DNA from: Istiophorus platypterus
Taxonomy: Eukaryota; Chordata; Actinopteri; Istiophoriformes; Istiophoridae
Direction of reading: 5' to 3'
DNA: 64,000 bases
NCBI GenBank assembly: GCA_016859345.1
Contig: CM029126.1
Location: 15,452,027-15,516,026, forward strand
A program made the position numbers and the translations under genes. Below the pieces are notes generated by a model. That model was not told the DNA's origin and did not search any database. It saw only the letters and a list, made by a program, of their open reading frames with translations. Each line of letters starts with the position of its first letter. The stretch's first letter is position 1. Shown here in pieces: positions 9,651-20,059 of the stretch.

Positions 9651-11500
9651 ACTTTATCCTCCAATTAATATCAACGGCATTGATTAACTTCATACATTAA
9701 AGATTATGTGCTACATTTCAGATAGTTTGCTGCTTTACTAAGTGGACAAAGACTTTTGTACACAGACACAGCCAAGCTACTGTCCATCTGATTGTGTTTG
9801 AATTTAAATCAATATATGTACAAAATGTACAATATCCTGAGATTCTCTTCCTGTGCGTGCAATGAATTTCATTTTTCATTCCAGGTGTTGTGCTGTTTGC
9901 GAGTTTTTCCTACGTGTTAACTTTTGTGCATACAGCTATTAAATGAAAAACAAATGAATGAATCGCTAAATAAGTGAATCTTTTTAAACAAGCATTTACT
10001 CCAAAGAAAATAATCAGACTGAACTTGAGGCTCACAAAGAAAGTTGACATGTATTACGGAACACGTGCTCAAAGAAACACACATGCACATAAAGGCCAGG
10101 CTGGTGATTATAAGGACACTGATAGTGATGACATTGTCTAATGATCAGGGAGCTTATGGTGCTGTTCAGTTTGGATATGAAGTTGCCGAAAGGCCAGTGG
10201 AAATCCAAAGCCAGGTACGTCACACCAAGGGGCAGGAATGCTGGGAAGAGGAAGTCGGCCACAGCGAGGTTGAAGAACCAAACTGTGTTAACTGTTCTCT
10301 TCATCTTGAACCCGGTCACCCAGATAACCACTCCGTTCCCAGACACACCAAGAACGAAGGCCAGGCAGTAAACAATGAGAGACACGGTGTGGAGAGACTT
10401 GTCATACAAACAGAAATTTCCACCATATAAATCTCTTGTAATAGTATCATCCACCCTTATCTTGAGACCCTCCTGGGATTGCAACATGAAAAATAAATCG
10501 TTATATTTTATTGTCCATGATTTCAAGGGCTCAAAAAAAACAACAGGTTATCAAACGTGACAGGAACGATTTTCAAACATTTGTTTTTCTAAATTATGAT
10601 AATATCGGATCCACAATTAATACTATTTATCTGAGTTCCCACATGTTGATATCTTATGGTTCACTGAGCACTTGGATGCCATCAAAGTTCATTACAACCT
10701 GACTTGTGGTTCCATCATAGACACTGGTTCAGCTGACTTTAAGCTTCTACATGTCGGCTGCATGCTTTGATAGACTTGTCATTTAGCACAAGGACAGGTG
10801 ACTGATCATGTGACACCTGATAATATCACATCAGTACTTGCAGATGGTAAATCACTTGGTTAAATCTTGGGTGGTTGCTCTTCTTCCAAAGCATCATAGA
10901 ACAAAATAAAAGTAAAATACAGTATTGAGCAAAAAGGAATTATACCATTGGGTTAATGTTTTATTTACGGTATTATTTGATGTATTTGAATGAATGTAAA
11001 GTGGTTCCACTACTGATCGTGTAAACAGCTTATGTTTCCTTCATTTTCTTTTTTTACATATTATTAGTAACTCCTCATTTCAAAACCAGACATTTCAAAA
11101 TTTCTGGTGAATCCAGATTAAGATTGCAAAACAGGATGCTGACAACTTCGACATAGGAAATTACTCTTATAAAAATATCATATGTCATGAAAAGATCTAC
11201 AGATGCAGTATAGTTCATACATATCTGGCTTCAGTACCAGCAGACCACTGTTTTATCAAACTGCTTGGTGTCCCTCAATAACTGACAGATGCTGCTGTGA
11301 CTTTCTTGTAAGTTGGTGCAGGCTGAAGAGAGGGGACAGTAAAAGATGCAGTAGTGTCCAGATGTTGATTCACATAGTCAACACAAAGCAACAATGAATA
11401 TAATGTATATTAAGTATAATGTAGTAATATAATGTATCAACTTATTGATTATGCATCTCATCTATCAATGACGACACAAACAATCGTTTTTAATGACAGT
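9557..11500 (+). repeat. Segmental duplication of positions 1-1,937
   Basis: The sequence tracks positions 1-1,937 with a steady offset of about 9,556-9,565, few substitutions and small indels. It includes the minus-strand receptor fragment and the whole intergenic module. It runs into the assembly gap at exactly the point where, in the first copy, the receptor 1 promoter would follow. The third receptor at 12,001 is thus the duplicate of receptor 1. Confidence 0.92.
10032..10472 (-). pseudogene. Truncated CMKLR/FPR-like receptor fragment (copy 2)
   Basis: Close copy of 467-907 on the minus strand, with the acceptor (CAATCCCAG) next to 10,472. It has the same three lesions: GTG in place of the initiator (KIRVDDT), serine in place of the TM3 cysteine (FISK), and loss of everything after TM3 (NSTISS then unrelated residues). 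The lesions therefore predate the duplication. The open frame is kept in both copies, including the unrelated tail (CHHYQCPYNHQPGLYVHVCF). That may reflect recent duplication rather than selection. No complete receptor can be made. Confidence 0.8.
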
Positions 11501-12000
11501 NNNNNNNNNNNNNNNNNNNNNNNNNNNNNNNNNNNNNNNNNNNNNNNNNNNNNNNNNNNNNNNNNNNNNNNNNNNNNNNNNNNNNNNNNNNNNNNNNNNN
11601 NNNNNNNNNNNNNNNNNNNNNNNNNNNNNNNNNNNNNNNNNNNNNNNNNNNNNNNNNNNNNNNNNNNNNNNNNNNNNNNNNNNNNNNNNNNNNNNNNNNN
11701 NNNNNNNNNNNNNNNNNNNNNNNNNNNNNNNNNNNNNNNNNNNNNNNNNNNNNNNNNNNNNNNNNNNNNNNNNNNNNNNNNNNNNNNNNNNNNNNNNNNN
11801 NNNNNNNNNNNNNNNNNNNNNNNNNNNNNNNNNNNNNNNNNNNNNNNNNNNNNNNNNNNNNNNNNNNNNNNNNNNNNNNNNNNNNNNNNNNNNNNNNNNN
11901 NNNNNNNNNNNNNNNNNNNNNNNNNNNNNNNNNNNNNNNNNNNNNNNNNNNNNNNNNNNNNNNNNNNNNNNNNNNNNNNNNNNNNNNNNNNNNNNNNNNN
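11501..12000. other. Assembly gap (500 N)
   Basis: Exactly 500 N, a round number typical of an arbitrary gap. Aligning the flanks to the first copy (11,500 with ~1,937; 12,001 with ~2,936) predicts about 1.0 kb of real sequence here. That would include the promoter, exon 1, the TG array and the first ~65 codons of receptor 3. Confidence 0.97.
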
Positions 12001-12902
12001 CAGTTTGGTTCTTCAACCTCGCTGTGGCCGACTTCCTCTTCACAACATTCTTGCCCTTTAGTGTTACGTACCTGGCTTTGGATTTCCACTGGCCTTTCGG
12101 CAACTTCATGTGCAAACTGGACAGCACCATAACCTTCCTAAACATGTTTGCCAGTTGCTACATCCTGGTGGTGATCAGCGTGGACAGATGTGTGTCTGTG
12201 GTTTGGCCCGTCTGGGCCCAGAACCACCGAAGTGTACGCAAGGCGTCTTATGTGAGTCTGAGTGTTTGGGTACAGGCTCTGATTCTCAGTGCTCCATACT
12301 TCATATTCAGGGACACCACACAATTACCTACACATAATGACAAAATCTTCTGCTTCGACAACTATGCTCTTTCAGATGATTTTGAAAAGCTTTCTGTGAA
12401 TCAGCTGCAACAGTTTCGTCATCAGGCCATGAACATCACCCGCTTTGTCCTGGGATTTGTTGTCCCCTTCACTGTCATCGTCTCCTGTTATGCTGTGATA
12501 ATCCATCGTCTCAGGAGGAACTGCACCCTGGCCAGACAGTCCAGTCGTCCCTTTAAGATCATCGTTGCCGTTATCACCACTTTTTTCTTGTGCTGGGCTC
12601 CTTTTCACATCATGCATCTATTTGAGTTGGTTCATTTCACAGCTGAAAATCCAACTGAAACATTAGACAAAGTCCTTGCTGTCGGTGTCCCTCTAGCCAG
12701 AAGCCTGGCCTTTCTCAACAGTGGCCTAAACCCACTGTTGTATGTGTTCATGGGCCAAGATTTCAAGGATATAGTCAACAAATCCATCCTGAATGTATTG
12801 GAGACGGCCTTCCAGGAAGAGGAGACACACTCTCACACTGACAAAAAGTCAGTGGCCACCAGTCAGAGCAATGACAGGTCAGCTCTTAGTACTGAGGTGT
12901 AG
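12001..12902 (+). CDS. CMKLR/FPR-type receptor, 5' end lost in gap
   Basis: The frame enters from the gap at TM2 (VWFFNLAVADFLF, first full codon 12,003) and runs to a TAG stop ending at 12,902. It has the TM3 cysteine (NFMCKLDS), DRC, VWAQNHRSVRK, the loop-2 cysteine (KIFCFDNY), CWAP and NPLLYVFMGQDFKD, with the full tail (KSILNVLETAFQEEE ... ALSTEV) as in receptor 1. Differences from receptor 1 include an extra cysteine in intracellular loop 3 (RRNCTLARQ), glycine for cysteine before NPLLY (LNSGLNPLLY), and a different loop 2 (DTTQLPTHND). About 65 N-terminal residues are missing from the assembly, not from the genome. It is probably a functional receptor for a related but different ligand. 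Confidence 0.9.
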
Positions 12903-13237
12903 ACTCTTCATCACAGGACGACACAAATACCAAAACTTCAAAGATAATTATCACCAATTGAACCGAGTATATATTTTCAATTTTGTATAAATTTTCTCTA
13001 AACATTTTCTTTAGACTAAAAATTTTCAGCCTAACACAGTTTGATTGATATGTGTGGCATAATAGAGCCCAGCAAAAACAGGTATGACAGTAGTCTGTGG
13101 TTAGATTTTTGAAAAACGAAGGGATCTCGTTCCTTTCATTTGTCAAGTGTACTATGGATTCTCATTATTTTATTAGTGCCTATATGTGTCAGCAAAGAAA
13201 AAGTTAGTTATTTAAATTACATTATTATAAATTCATA

Positions 13238-13243
13238 AATAAA
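13238..13243 (+). terminator. Possible poly(A) signal of receptor 3
   Basis: AATAAA 336 bp after the stop codon, with a second AATAAA about 30 bp further on. Confidence 0.45.
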
Positions 13244-13429
13244 AGGGCCGGCACATAACCTGTATGAAATAGTAATAAAAGTAGTTTGACAAATAAGATT
13301 CTGTCTTTCTTGTTATAGATATTAATAGACTAGATACCTAATGGAACAGAACATACGATCTCCAATTTGAAAAACTACTGCACAAACAAGTTTATTGCAA
13401 GTTAATTTCTACAGTATCCTCTCCAACTA

Positions 13430-13975
13430 CCCCACGTTCTCCTGCAACCAACTCAACCCAACTTCCTTGAACATCAAGACATGAGAAAGACCTGAAACAG
13501 GAACATGACAGTCCCCACAGTCACCATCTTTTGGTTGCTCTGCACCTTTTTAGGATGTTGGTCTTCAGTTGTCATTCCCTCTTTTGGTCTCTATAGTAAT
13601 TTTCTCATGGTAAACTACACTGAAATGTTTTAATGGCACACTGAGCACCTGGACCCACTGGTCTACATTGCTGCCTGCTATGTCACGACACCATAGCAAT
13701 GATTCAACTGAATTTTGATTGGTACATATCTACCGCATACTTTGATAAACACTTCTTTTGTATTTTTTTTGTTTGTTTTTTTTACTACAAAGACCAGTTA
13801 ATGTAAGCCTACAAAATACATATTATAGTTTGATCTTTTTTATTTTTTGTGTATTTTTGGTTTTGTTTTGTTTTGCTTTGTTTTGGGATGGATATACTTT
13901 ATTATTATTATAAACTACCTTCATGATTCTCCTTGACCAGCAGAGGGAACTGTTTTACATATGGGAGATGGGAGA
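13430..13975 (+). repeat. Decayed fourth receptor unit (promoter module only)
   Basis: The stretch near 13,640-13,760 (GAGCACCTGGACCCACTGG, GATTCAACTGAATTTTGATT, ACTTTGATAAACACTTC) is a diverged copy of 1,098-1,225. GACCAGCAGAGGGAACTG at 13,931 is the counterpart of the promoter word at 5,251. No receptor exon follows, so this is a unit that lost its coding part or never had one. Confidence 0.5.
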
Positions 13976-14479
13976 CGGATGATAAAAAAATTAGCTTATC
14001 AGTAAATCGCTCTATATAATTATGATCATTTAGGCAGCATTTACAATAGAAGTGCTCACTTTCATTAGCAGTAATTTTATTAACAGCAATAGTTTGGATG
14101 TGATCAAAATTACCCGTTGTATGTTTTCTTTTCTCCTACAACGTATTTTTATGATGTATGTGAAGTATTTTTACAATCCTGTCATTTAACACTTGGGATT
14201 TTGTATGATACAATCTTAAAATAAAGATATATTTGTGGAAAAATTCTCTGCTTAACTAAAATTGTAAGTGAATTGGGGAAACGTTTAATGCCAAATATAT
14301 TGCAGATTATTGTCCGGTAATCGGTTTATAGTAAATGTCCACGTTTTAATAAAGCTCTGCAGGAAAATCATGTCGCGCTAAAATTTGATTGTTTAATCGA
14401 TTAGTTCAAATCGACTGTTTATGTTAATCTTTAATAGTTTGGGAATTAAATATAGAGATAAGTTGTGTGGTTTACATAG

Positions 14480-14674
14480 ACTCTGCGTGGGGGGGGGGGG
14501 CGTCGACGTCAACCTTTGCACTGTACGTCATGATGTCATAGCATGACAATCTTAAGAAGGTCCGTGACGGAGGCTCGGCCCGCAGCACTGGGAAGAAATC
14601 GGCTGAAGAGCAGGAACTAGCGGGACTAGCTGCAAACGAGAACCAACGTGTCCTGGGATGTAGTAGATTCCATG
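14480..14674 (+). promoter_or_regulatory. Promoter and exon 1 of zinc-finger gene 1
   Basis: A GC-rich block with a G run, GACGTCA (14,505-14,511), ACGTCA (14,525-14,530) and TGATGTCAT (14,531-14,539). It leads to a leader exon ending CC-ATG|GTAAGT, with the donor GT at 14,675. The CRE/ATF-like words sit about 150 bp upstream of the donor, a likely core promoter position. The next acceptor in line with a coding exon is at 22,418-22,419, giving an intron of ~7.7 kb. The transcription start is not visible. Confidence 0.6.
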
Positions 14675-14771
14675 GTAAGTCGTGTATAAGTTAACTGTTC
14701 GAGCTGACTGGTTGATACCTAAACGTCTGGTTTAATAGAAATCACAGTTACACCCCCCCCCTTGCTATGTA

Positions 14772-14975
14772 GCGTTAGCTAGCAGCAGCTAACGTTAGTT
14801 ATCCCCCAGCCGTGGTGGTTAAGCTAGAGCTTGTCATTACATTGAGACACTTCGTGGGCCGCTCTTCCTTAAAGCCCTTCTGCAGCTTTATCTGCTTTTA
14901 ATTAGCCTCCGCCAGCACGTATTCGCTCCAAATTAACGTTAGCTTCGAAGTAGGCGGACGTTAAACAGCTGGCTA
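14772..14975. promoter_or_regulatory. TAACGTTA / GCGTTAGCTAG motif cluster
   Basis: Just after the exon 1 donor lie GCGTTAGCTAG (14,772-14,782), TAACGTTA (14,790-14,797) and TAACGTTA (14,934-14,941). The same words recur shortly after the exon 1 donors of the other two zinc-finger genes (30,895 and 55,322). Confidence 0.45.
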
Positions 14976-16340
14976 AATGCAATAGGTGCATAGTAGTGAG
15001 GGCTGCAGTCGCCCTCTGGCGGCATGCTAATCTTTTTTAAACACCCTCCACGATAAATGTGAAATTCCGATCATAAACTAAAGTCAGTGCATGCTGTTGA
15101 TGGACACTCTTGGATTTTAATTTTGCTTATAGTTCTATTTCCCCAAACGGGTATTCTCCTTAGGAAATAGTTTCGTTTTGCTGACGAATTTCTTTTATAA
15201 GGGGTTTATTGAAGTATTGCACTATTTTTAGCATGTTAGTGTACTTATATACTTTTGTTTCTAAACATTACAATTTATAATGCATACATTGACTTGATTT
15301 TCATGTCTGACAGCAGAAAAACTCTGCATTAATGAAATACAACCAACTGCAAAGCTTTTTTTATGGTTAACCATTGATATTCTGTGTCCTGTTGGTTATC
15401 TTCAAAGCGCAAATAAAATAAGTGGCTGGCAGTTTCAACTAATGATGTGATGGTGAGTTTCAGTTGTTTTGCAATGTATGGCTAAAACAGTGTCTATTTT
15501 AGCCATAAACTGCAGGTAGATCACACCTCTGAAGTATTGCTACTGTTTAAAAAAACACATCTTAACCTCAGTAGGTTATTTAGTGACAAAGACAAGCTGT
15601 CTAGATCCTGCTACAGCCCAACAATTCTTCCTAACATACAGGGAGAAGTGTTATTTATCTATTTTAGTAATAATGTGCAGAACAACTGATACTGGCTGCC
15701 ATATTTTAATCTAAACTGCAAGCAGCTGTATATTTATTTGCTCTTTTGTTGTTCATTTGCTCACCAGTACTGTGTGGTTGAGATTCCCAGTTTTTAGAGC
15801 AGTGGGCTTTATATAATTTCAGTTAGTCAAATAAATTCCTGGAATAAATCAGATCCTTATCCTGCCAATTGGTTTGGGACATCCCTTTTGGTACATCCTT
15901 ATTTTGCTTGTTTTTACTGTTGTTGCATCCTTAACTACCGGAACCAAGATTTCAGTCTGTATTGTACATGTAAGCGTTTTCTTAATGTTTAATTTCTTTT
16001 TTTTTTTTTTTTTTTTATGTTGTAAGGAAGTTGAGGTAGGTAGTTGAACAGCACACAAGTGGGTCATTTCATACAGCCTTACATACTATAGACCCAGGTG
16101 TACACTGAAAGACATTACCTTTTGTATAAGGTAAGTTTTTAGTGGCAGTAGTACTTTTTGATAGAACTCATTCAGAATTTTATTTGGATATGTGATTGTG
16201 TATTTTTATCTCTCATGCTGACTTTTTGAGAATGTGTATTCGTCACACCCCTACCTAGTTGTAGGTACAAAAAGAATCTGCAGTTCCACTTTGCTTTACA
16301 GCACTTTATAGGGAGTTTCACCTGATCATTTAGTTGTTGT
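14976..16340. other. Intron 1 of zinc-finger gene 1, no feature seen
   Basis: AT-rich intronic DNA. A T17-type run lies near 16,000. No exon, gene or repeat family is recognised. Confidence 0.5.
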
Positions 16341-16349
16341 GCCTGCAAC

Positions 16350-17235
16350 TTTACTGGTGCAGGGACTTTGGGCAGCATTTTTCAGCATTTAAAAAAATGC
16401 TGTTTGGATGGAATAGTGGTGTTGAATGCTGAACTATAGTCAATAAAAAGCATTCTGACAGAAGAGTAGGGGCTGTCCAGTTGGGTCGAGGCGAAGTGGA
16501 ATGCCATGGAGATGGTGTCCTCTGTTGACCTGCTGATGCGGTAGGCAAATTGATTGGGGTCCATAGTAGTGGGAAAACAGGATTTCAGATTTCAGTTGTG
16601 GTGAGACCTTTCAAAGCATATTACAATGATAGGGGTTAGTGCAACTGGGCAGAAGTCATTAAGGGCTGTAGTAGTGGAGCTTCAGCACTGGCTGACGTAG
16701 GTGGTTTTGAACCTTGAAAGGACAACTGCCTGGGCCAGGGACAGACTTAAAATGTCTGTGTAGACCCCACCCAGCTGCCCTGCACAAACTCTTAAGTATG
16801 TGGCATGGTATATCATCTGGGCCAGCTTGTTTTCTTACATTTATCCTGCTCAGGGTAGTTCAAACATCAGAGGTGGAGCATGAGAGAGTAAGTTCATCGG
16901 GTGAGAAATCTACTTTGGGGATGAACTCCTTGTTTTCCAAGTCAAAGCGAGCGCAGATGAAGTTTAGCTGGTCATGGGGGGGAGGCAGAACTGGTTAGGC
17001 TTAGGGGTGGTACTGGGTGGTTCAAAGGGTGTGAAAGTCTGTACACCTTACCGCATGCTCTGAGGGCACAAGGAGTTGAAGTGCACTTCAATCCTCTGTT
17101 TATATCTGTATTTTGCCTGGCAGGTTCCCCTCCTCATGTTGGCCCTAGCTGAGCTGTAAGCCCCCCGGCCTCCAAATCTGAAGACTGCATCCCTGGCTTT
17201 GAGTATGAGGGGCACCTCTCTGTTCATCCAGGGTT
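16350..17235 (-). mobile_element. LINE reverse-transcriptase relic (L2/CR1-like)
   Basis: On the minus strand, fragments in shifting frames read RKQAGPDD, a stretch matching the DYRPVALTPI region of LINE reverse transcriptases, then PNQFAYRISRSTEDTISMAF and VRMLFIDYSSAFNT. These are RT palm-domain motifs of non-LTR retrotransposons of the L2/CR1/Rex type, in the right order. Stops and frameshifts interrupt them, so the copy is dead. It is 5'- and 3'-truncated and lies in intron 1 of zinc-finger gene 1. Confidence 0.75.
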
Positions 17236-17779
17236 CGCAGATAAATTACCACTAATTTGTGAAATCTAGTCAGACACTGAGCCTTGCAATGGGCACAAGC
17301 CACCATTTTATTCTATCTATACATCTCAGAAATAGAAGGATCATTAGCAATGCAGGTTCTGGCCTGAACATCAGAGCCAGGAAAACTGGTACTGATGTTC
17401 TGAAATAGACTTTTTATGGCTACTGAAGAAAGTTAGCAACTGCCGTGTACATCATGCATCCATCTCTGGCCCAATTCCGCCTCTAGATAAGAGAATCAAA
17501 CCATTTAGCAGAGTCCTGGGCCTGAATACATGGCTGACATCAGCATGCCTAACCCATGGGATCAAGTTTAATGAGAATATCTTTAGGAACTGTAGAGACC
17601 ATTTAAATTCTAATGGGGTTAATCCAAACATCACTGGATCTTGACTACTCTGTGCCAAAAGGCACAGGCAGGCAGCTTGTATCTTTCCCCCCCTTACTTC
17701 TGCTCTACATCAATGATGACTGATTTTGCATGTTCTGATCATACTGTTTTTTTTTTTGTTGTTTGTTTGTTTGTTTTTG

Positions 17780-18300
17780 TTTTTTTGTGTTTTTGATGAG
17801 AGTTCCGGCCGAAACTAGCAAAACTAAAGCAGTGGTAATCAGAAGGTGCTACAGCTGCAAAAACATCTGCACATTTTGCTTTTAAACACACGCCAGCCTT
17901 GCTTTCTTAAGTTTGACGTGACTGTAGTAGATTTAATTTCATGTTTAGGGTCATTGTCTTGTTGCAGCCCCCAATTTACTGAGTTTCAGCTGGAGGACGG
18001 CTATCTTGAAATTATCCATTGGAATACCTTGTTAACCCAATGAATTTATATTCCCCTTGATGATGGTTAGCTGTCAAAGCCCGGAGGCAGCACAGCAGCC
18101 CCAAACCCAGATGCTCCTCCATTATACTTCACTCTTAGGATGAGGTTTTCATGTTGATACGAAGTATCCTTTTTGCACCTTACATAGTGCTGCATGTGGT
18201 GATGTTTGTGTGTGTGTTTTTTTTTTTTTTCCCAACTATGCAACATGATTTGCAAATGGTAGACTAATGGAAAAAAGATGTTAATCAGCTCCAATGACTT
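17780..18300 (-). mobile_element. Tc1/mariner transposase relic
   Basis: The minus strand near 17,935-17,970 reads QQDNDPKHEIKS, the hallmark catalytic motif of Tc1 transposases (second Asp of the DDE/D triad). The surrounding frame is broken. Terminal inverted repeats were not found, so the borders are approximate. Confidence 0.5.
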
Positions 18301-18699
18301 CTATACGCCTCAAGCAATTGTTCTGAACTAGTTTAACTCATTGAGCACTCTGTGTTTAGAGTCATCTTATTTGGGCAACCATGTTTAATTACAGTAGCCA
18401 CAGAAATAAATCTTTTCTATTTTATAGACTGTTTGTCTGACTGAACTAAGTATCTCAACTCTTTGAGATTAGCTTGTTACTCTTTCCAGCAAGATGCAAA
18501 TAAGTATTATTGATCATAAGTCTTCTGAGACCTTTTTTTGTAAGTTGTGGTTCCCATCAGCATATGCTCCTTGGACATAGATACCACAAAAGGTTCAAGT
18601 GCTTGTTTCAAGTCCAGAGTAACTCTCACCCATACCTCAAATAAAGTTTCATTGACTGGACTTAGTCAATAAAGTTAGTTTTACTAACTACTTTTTTTT

Positions 18700-19055
18700 A
18701 TGTCAATAGCCAAGGAGTACACGTTTCTCAACCTGCACTGTGAATGTTTGAATTATGAATTCAATATGGATAAGAACAATACAGTGAATTGTGTATTATT
18801 AGTTAAAGTTACGAAGAAAATAATCAGTTGTAACTTAGATGACGATCTGATCACATTTTTAAGACATTTATACATAAATGCCCATAATTTCAAAGGGTTC
18901 AATAGCTTTTTCTTGCCCTTGTATGATATGAGCAAATCATGTGGAGTTCCTCAAGGGTCCATTCTTGTTACTCTTCTATTCAACAACTACATGCCTCCCA
19001 CTTGCTCAGATTATGGAATGTTATAGTATCTCCTACCAGAATGAGGCAACCACTC
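18700..19055 (+). mobile_element. LINE reverse-transcriptase fragment (plus strand)
   Basis: CGVPQGSIL, VTLLFNNYMPP, then a frame change to AQIMECYSISY in the next ~40 bp, match the conserved GVPQGSILGPLLF block of non-LTR reverse transcriptases. It is a short dead fragment in opposite orientation to the LINE relic at 16,350. Confidence 0.6.
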
Positions 19056-19599
19056 CCTTGACTCCATGAAAGCCTTGATTTCACTCAGCAAGAAAAGAAA
19101 GCAATATATGCTTCAGACAGTAGGTACAACATAGACCCAGACAGTAGGTACAGCGTAGACCTGTACCCTACACCATAGCTTACTCCGTAGCCTGATGCTT
19201 ATCTCCCAAAAAATGTAACTACACATTGCAACAATGCAGACTGCAAGAACTTTAATTGGTTGGTTTAGTAGGGTGACATTTCCTCTGATACATTTTCGAC
19301 TTCGCCATTTTAAAATTCAACATAAACGAACGAGCAGACATGGACCAAGTTGAGGAGAGATTAATCAGGGAAGTCAGAAAGTATGGGCACTTGTATGACT
19401 GCTCCTCAAGATGCACTCAGTTTCAGTAATCGTGTTCTGAAGTGTACCAACAAACTTGTGTAAAACTATAGCAGACTAGCTGTTTGGTGGTGTAATTGCA
19501 GTGATGTAGACCCTACTGCTGAAGTATAAATGCTCATGACATCATAGGCTCTGTGTAGCTTCAATGCAGAAGCATAAAATGCTGCTATAGACAACATTC

Positions 19600-20040
19600 T
19601 GTTAGATGTTAGCCATCAGCTTCTCAAAAAAGAACCTTTTTTATCCCACAAAGTAGTTCACAACATTGTAAACATCAACTTCTCTGGTTGTAGTTTTCAC
19701 CGGAAGTAAGGTCAAAAACTCTTGTGGAAAGTCATCAGATACCATGCGAACGAAGACAGCTAGCCGGGCCATTTCACTGAAAGGAACCATCTCATCACAC
19801 TGAATTGAAAACCATTTGCAGCTGTTCATGCCCTACTCTATCTGTTTTACTGCGTACGCAGACCGCATAGGCACTCTCCTTGGTGTACAGTATTAGCACC
19901 AAGTTGAGCATCAGCAATAGCAGACATAATTTCTTATTTTTATGGTCCTTTTTTATAATGTTTCAGCCACTGCAGTCAGTTTCTCTTTTACAGTCCCACT
20001 ATCGCTGAAGAGCTTTTTGTGCTTTTTACGATGTGCACCA
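19600..20040 (-). mobile_element. hAT-family (ZBED5/GTF2IRD2-like) transposase relic
   Basis: The minus strand reads CKWFSIQCDEM, ARLAVFVRMV, LTLLPVKTTTREVDVYN, and further upstream KHKKLFSDSGTVKEKLTAVA. These match the hAT-derived transposase seen in ZBED5, GTF2IRD2 and related proteins (usual form WFSIQCDES.D...AQLAVFIRMVF). Stops lie between the blocks, so this is an inactive fragment. Confidence 0.65.
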
Positions 20041-20059
20041 CTTTATACCCAGCCTCTGT

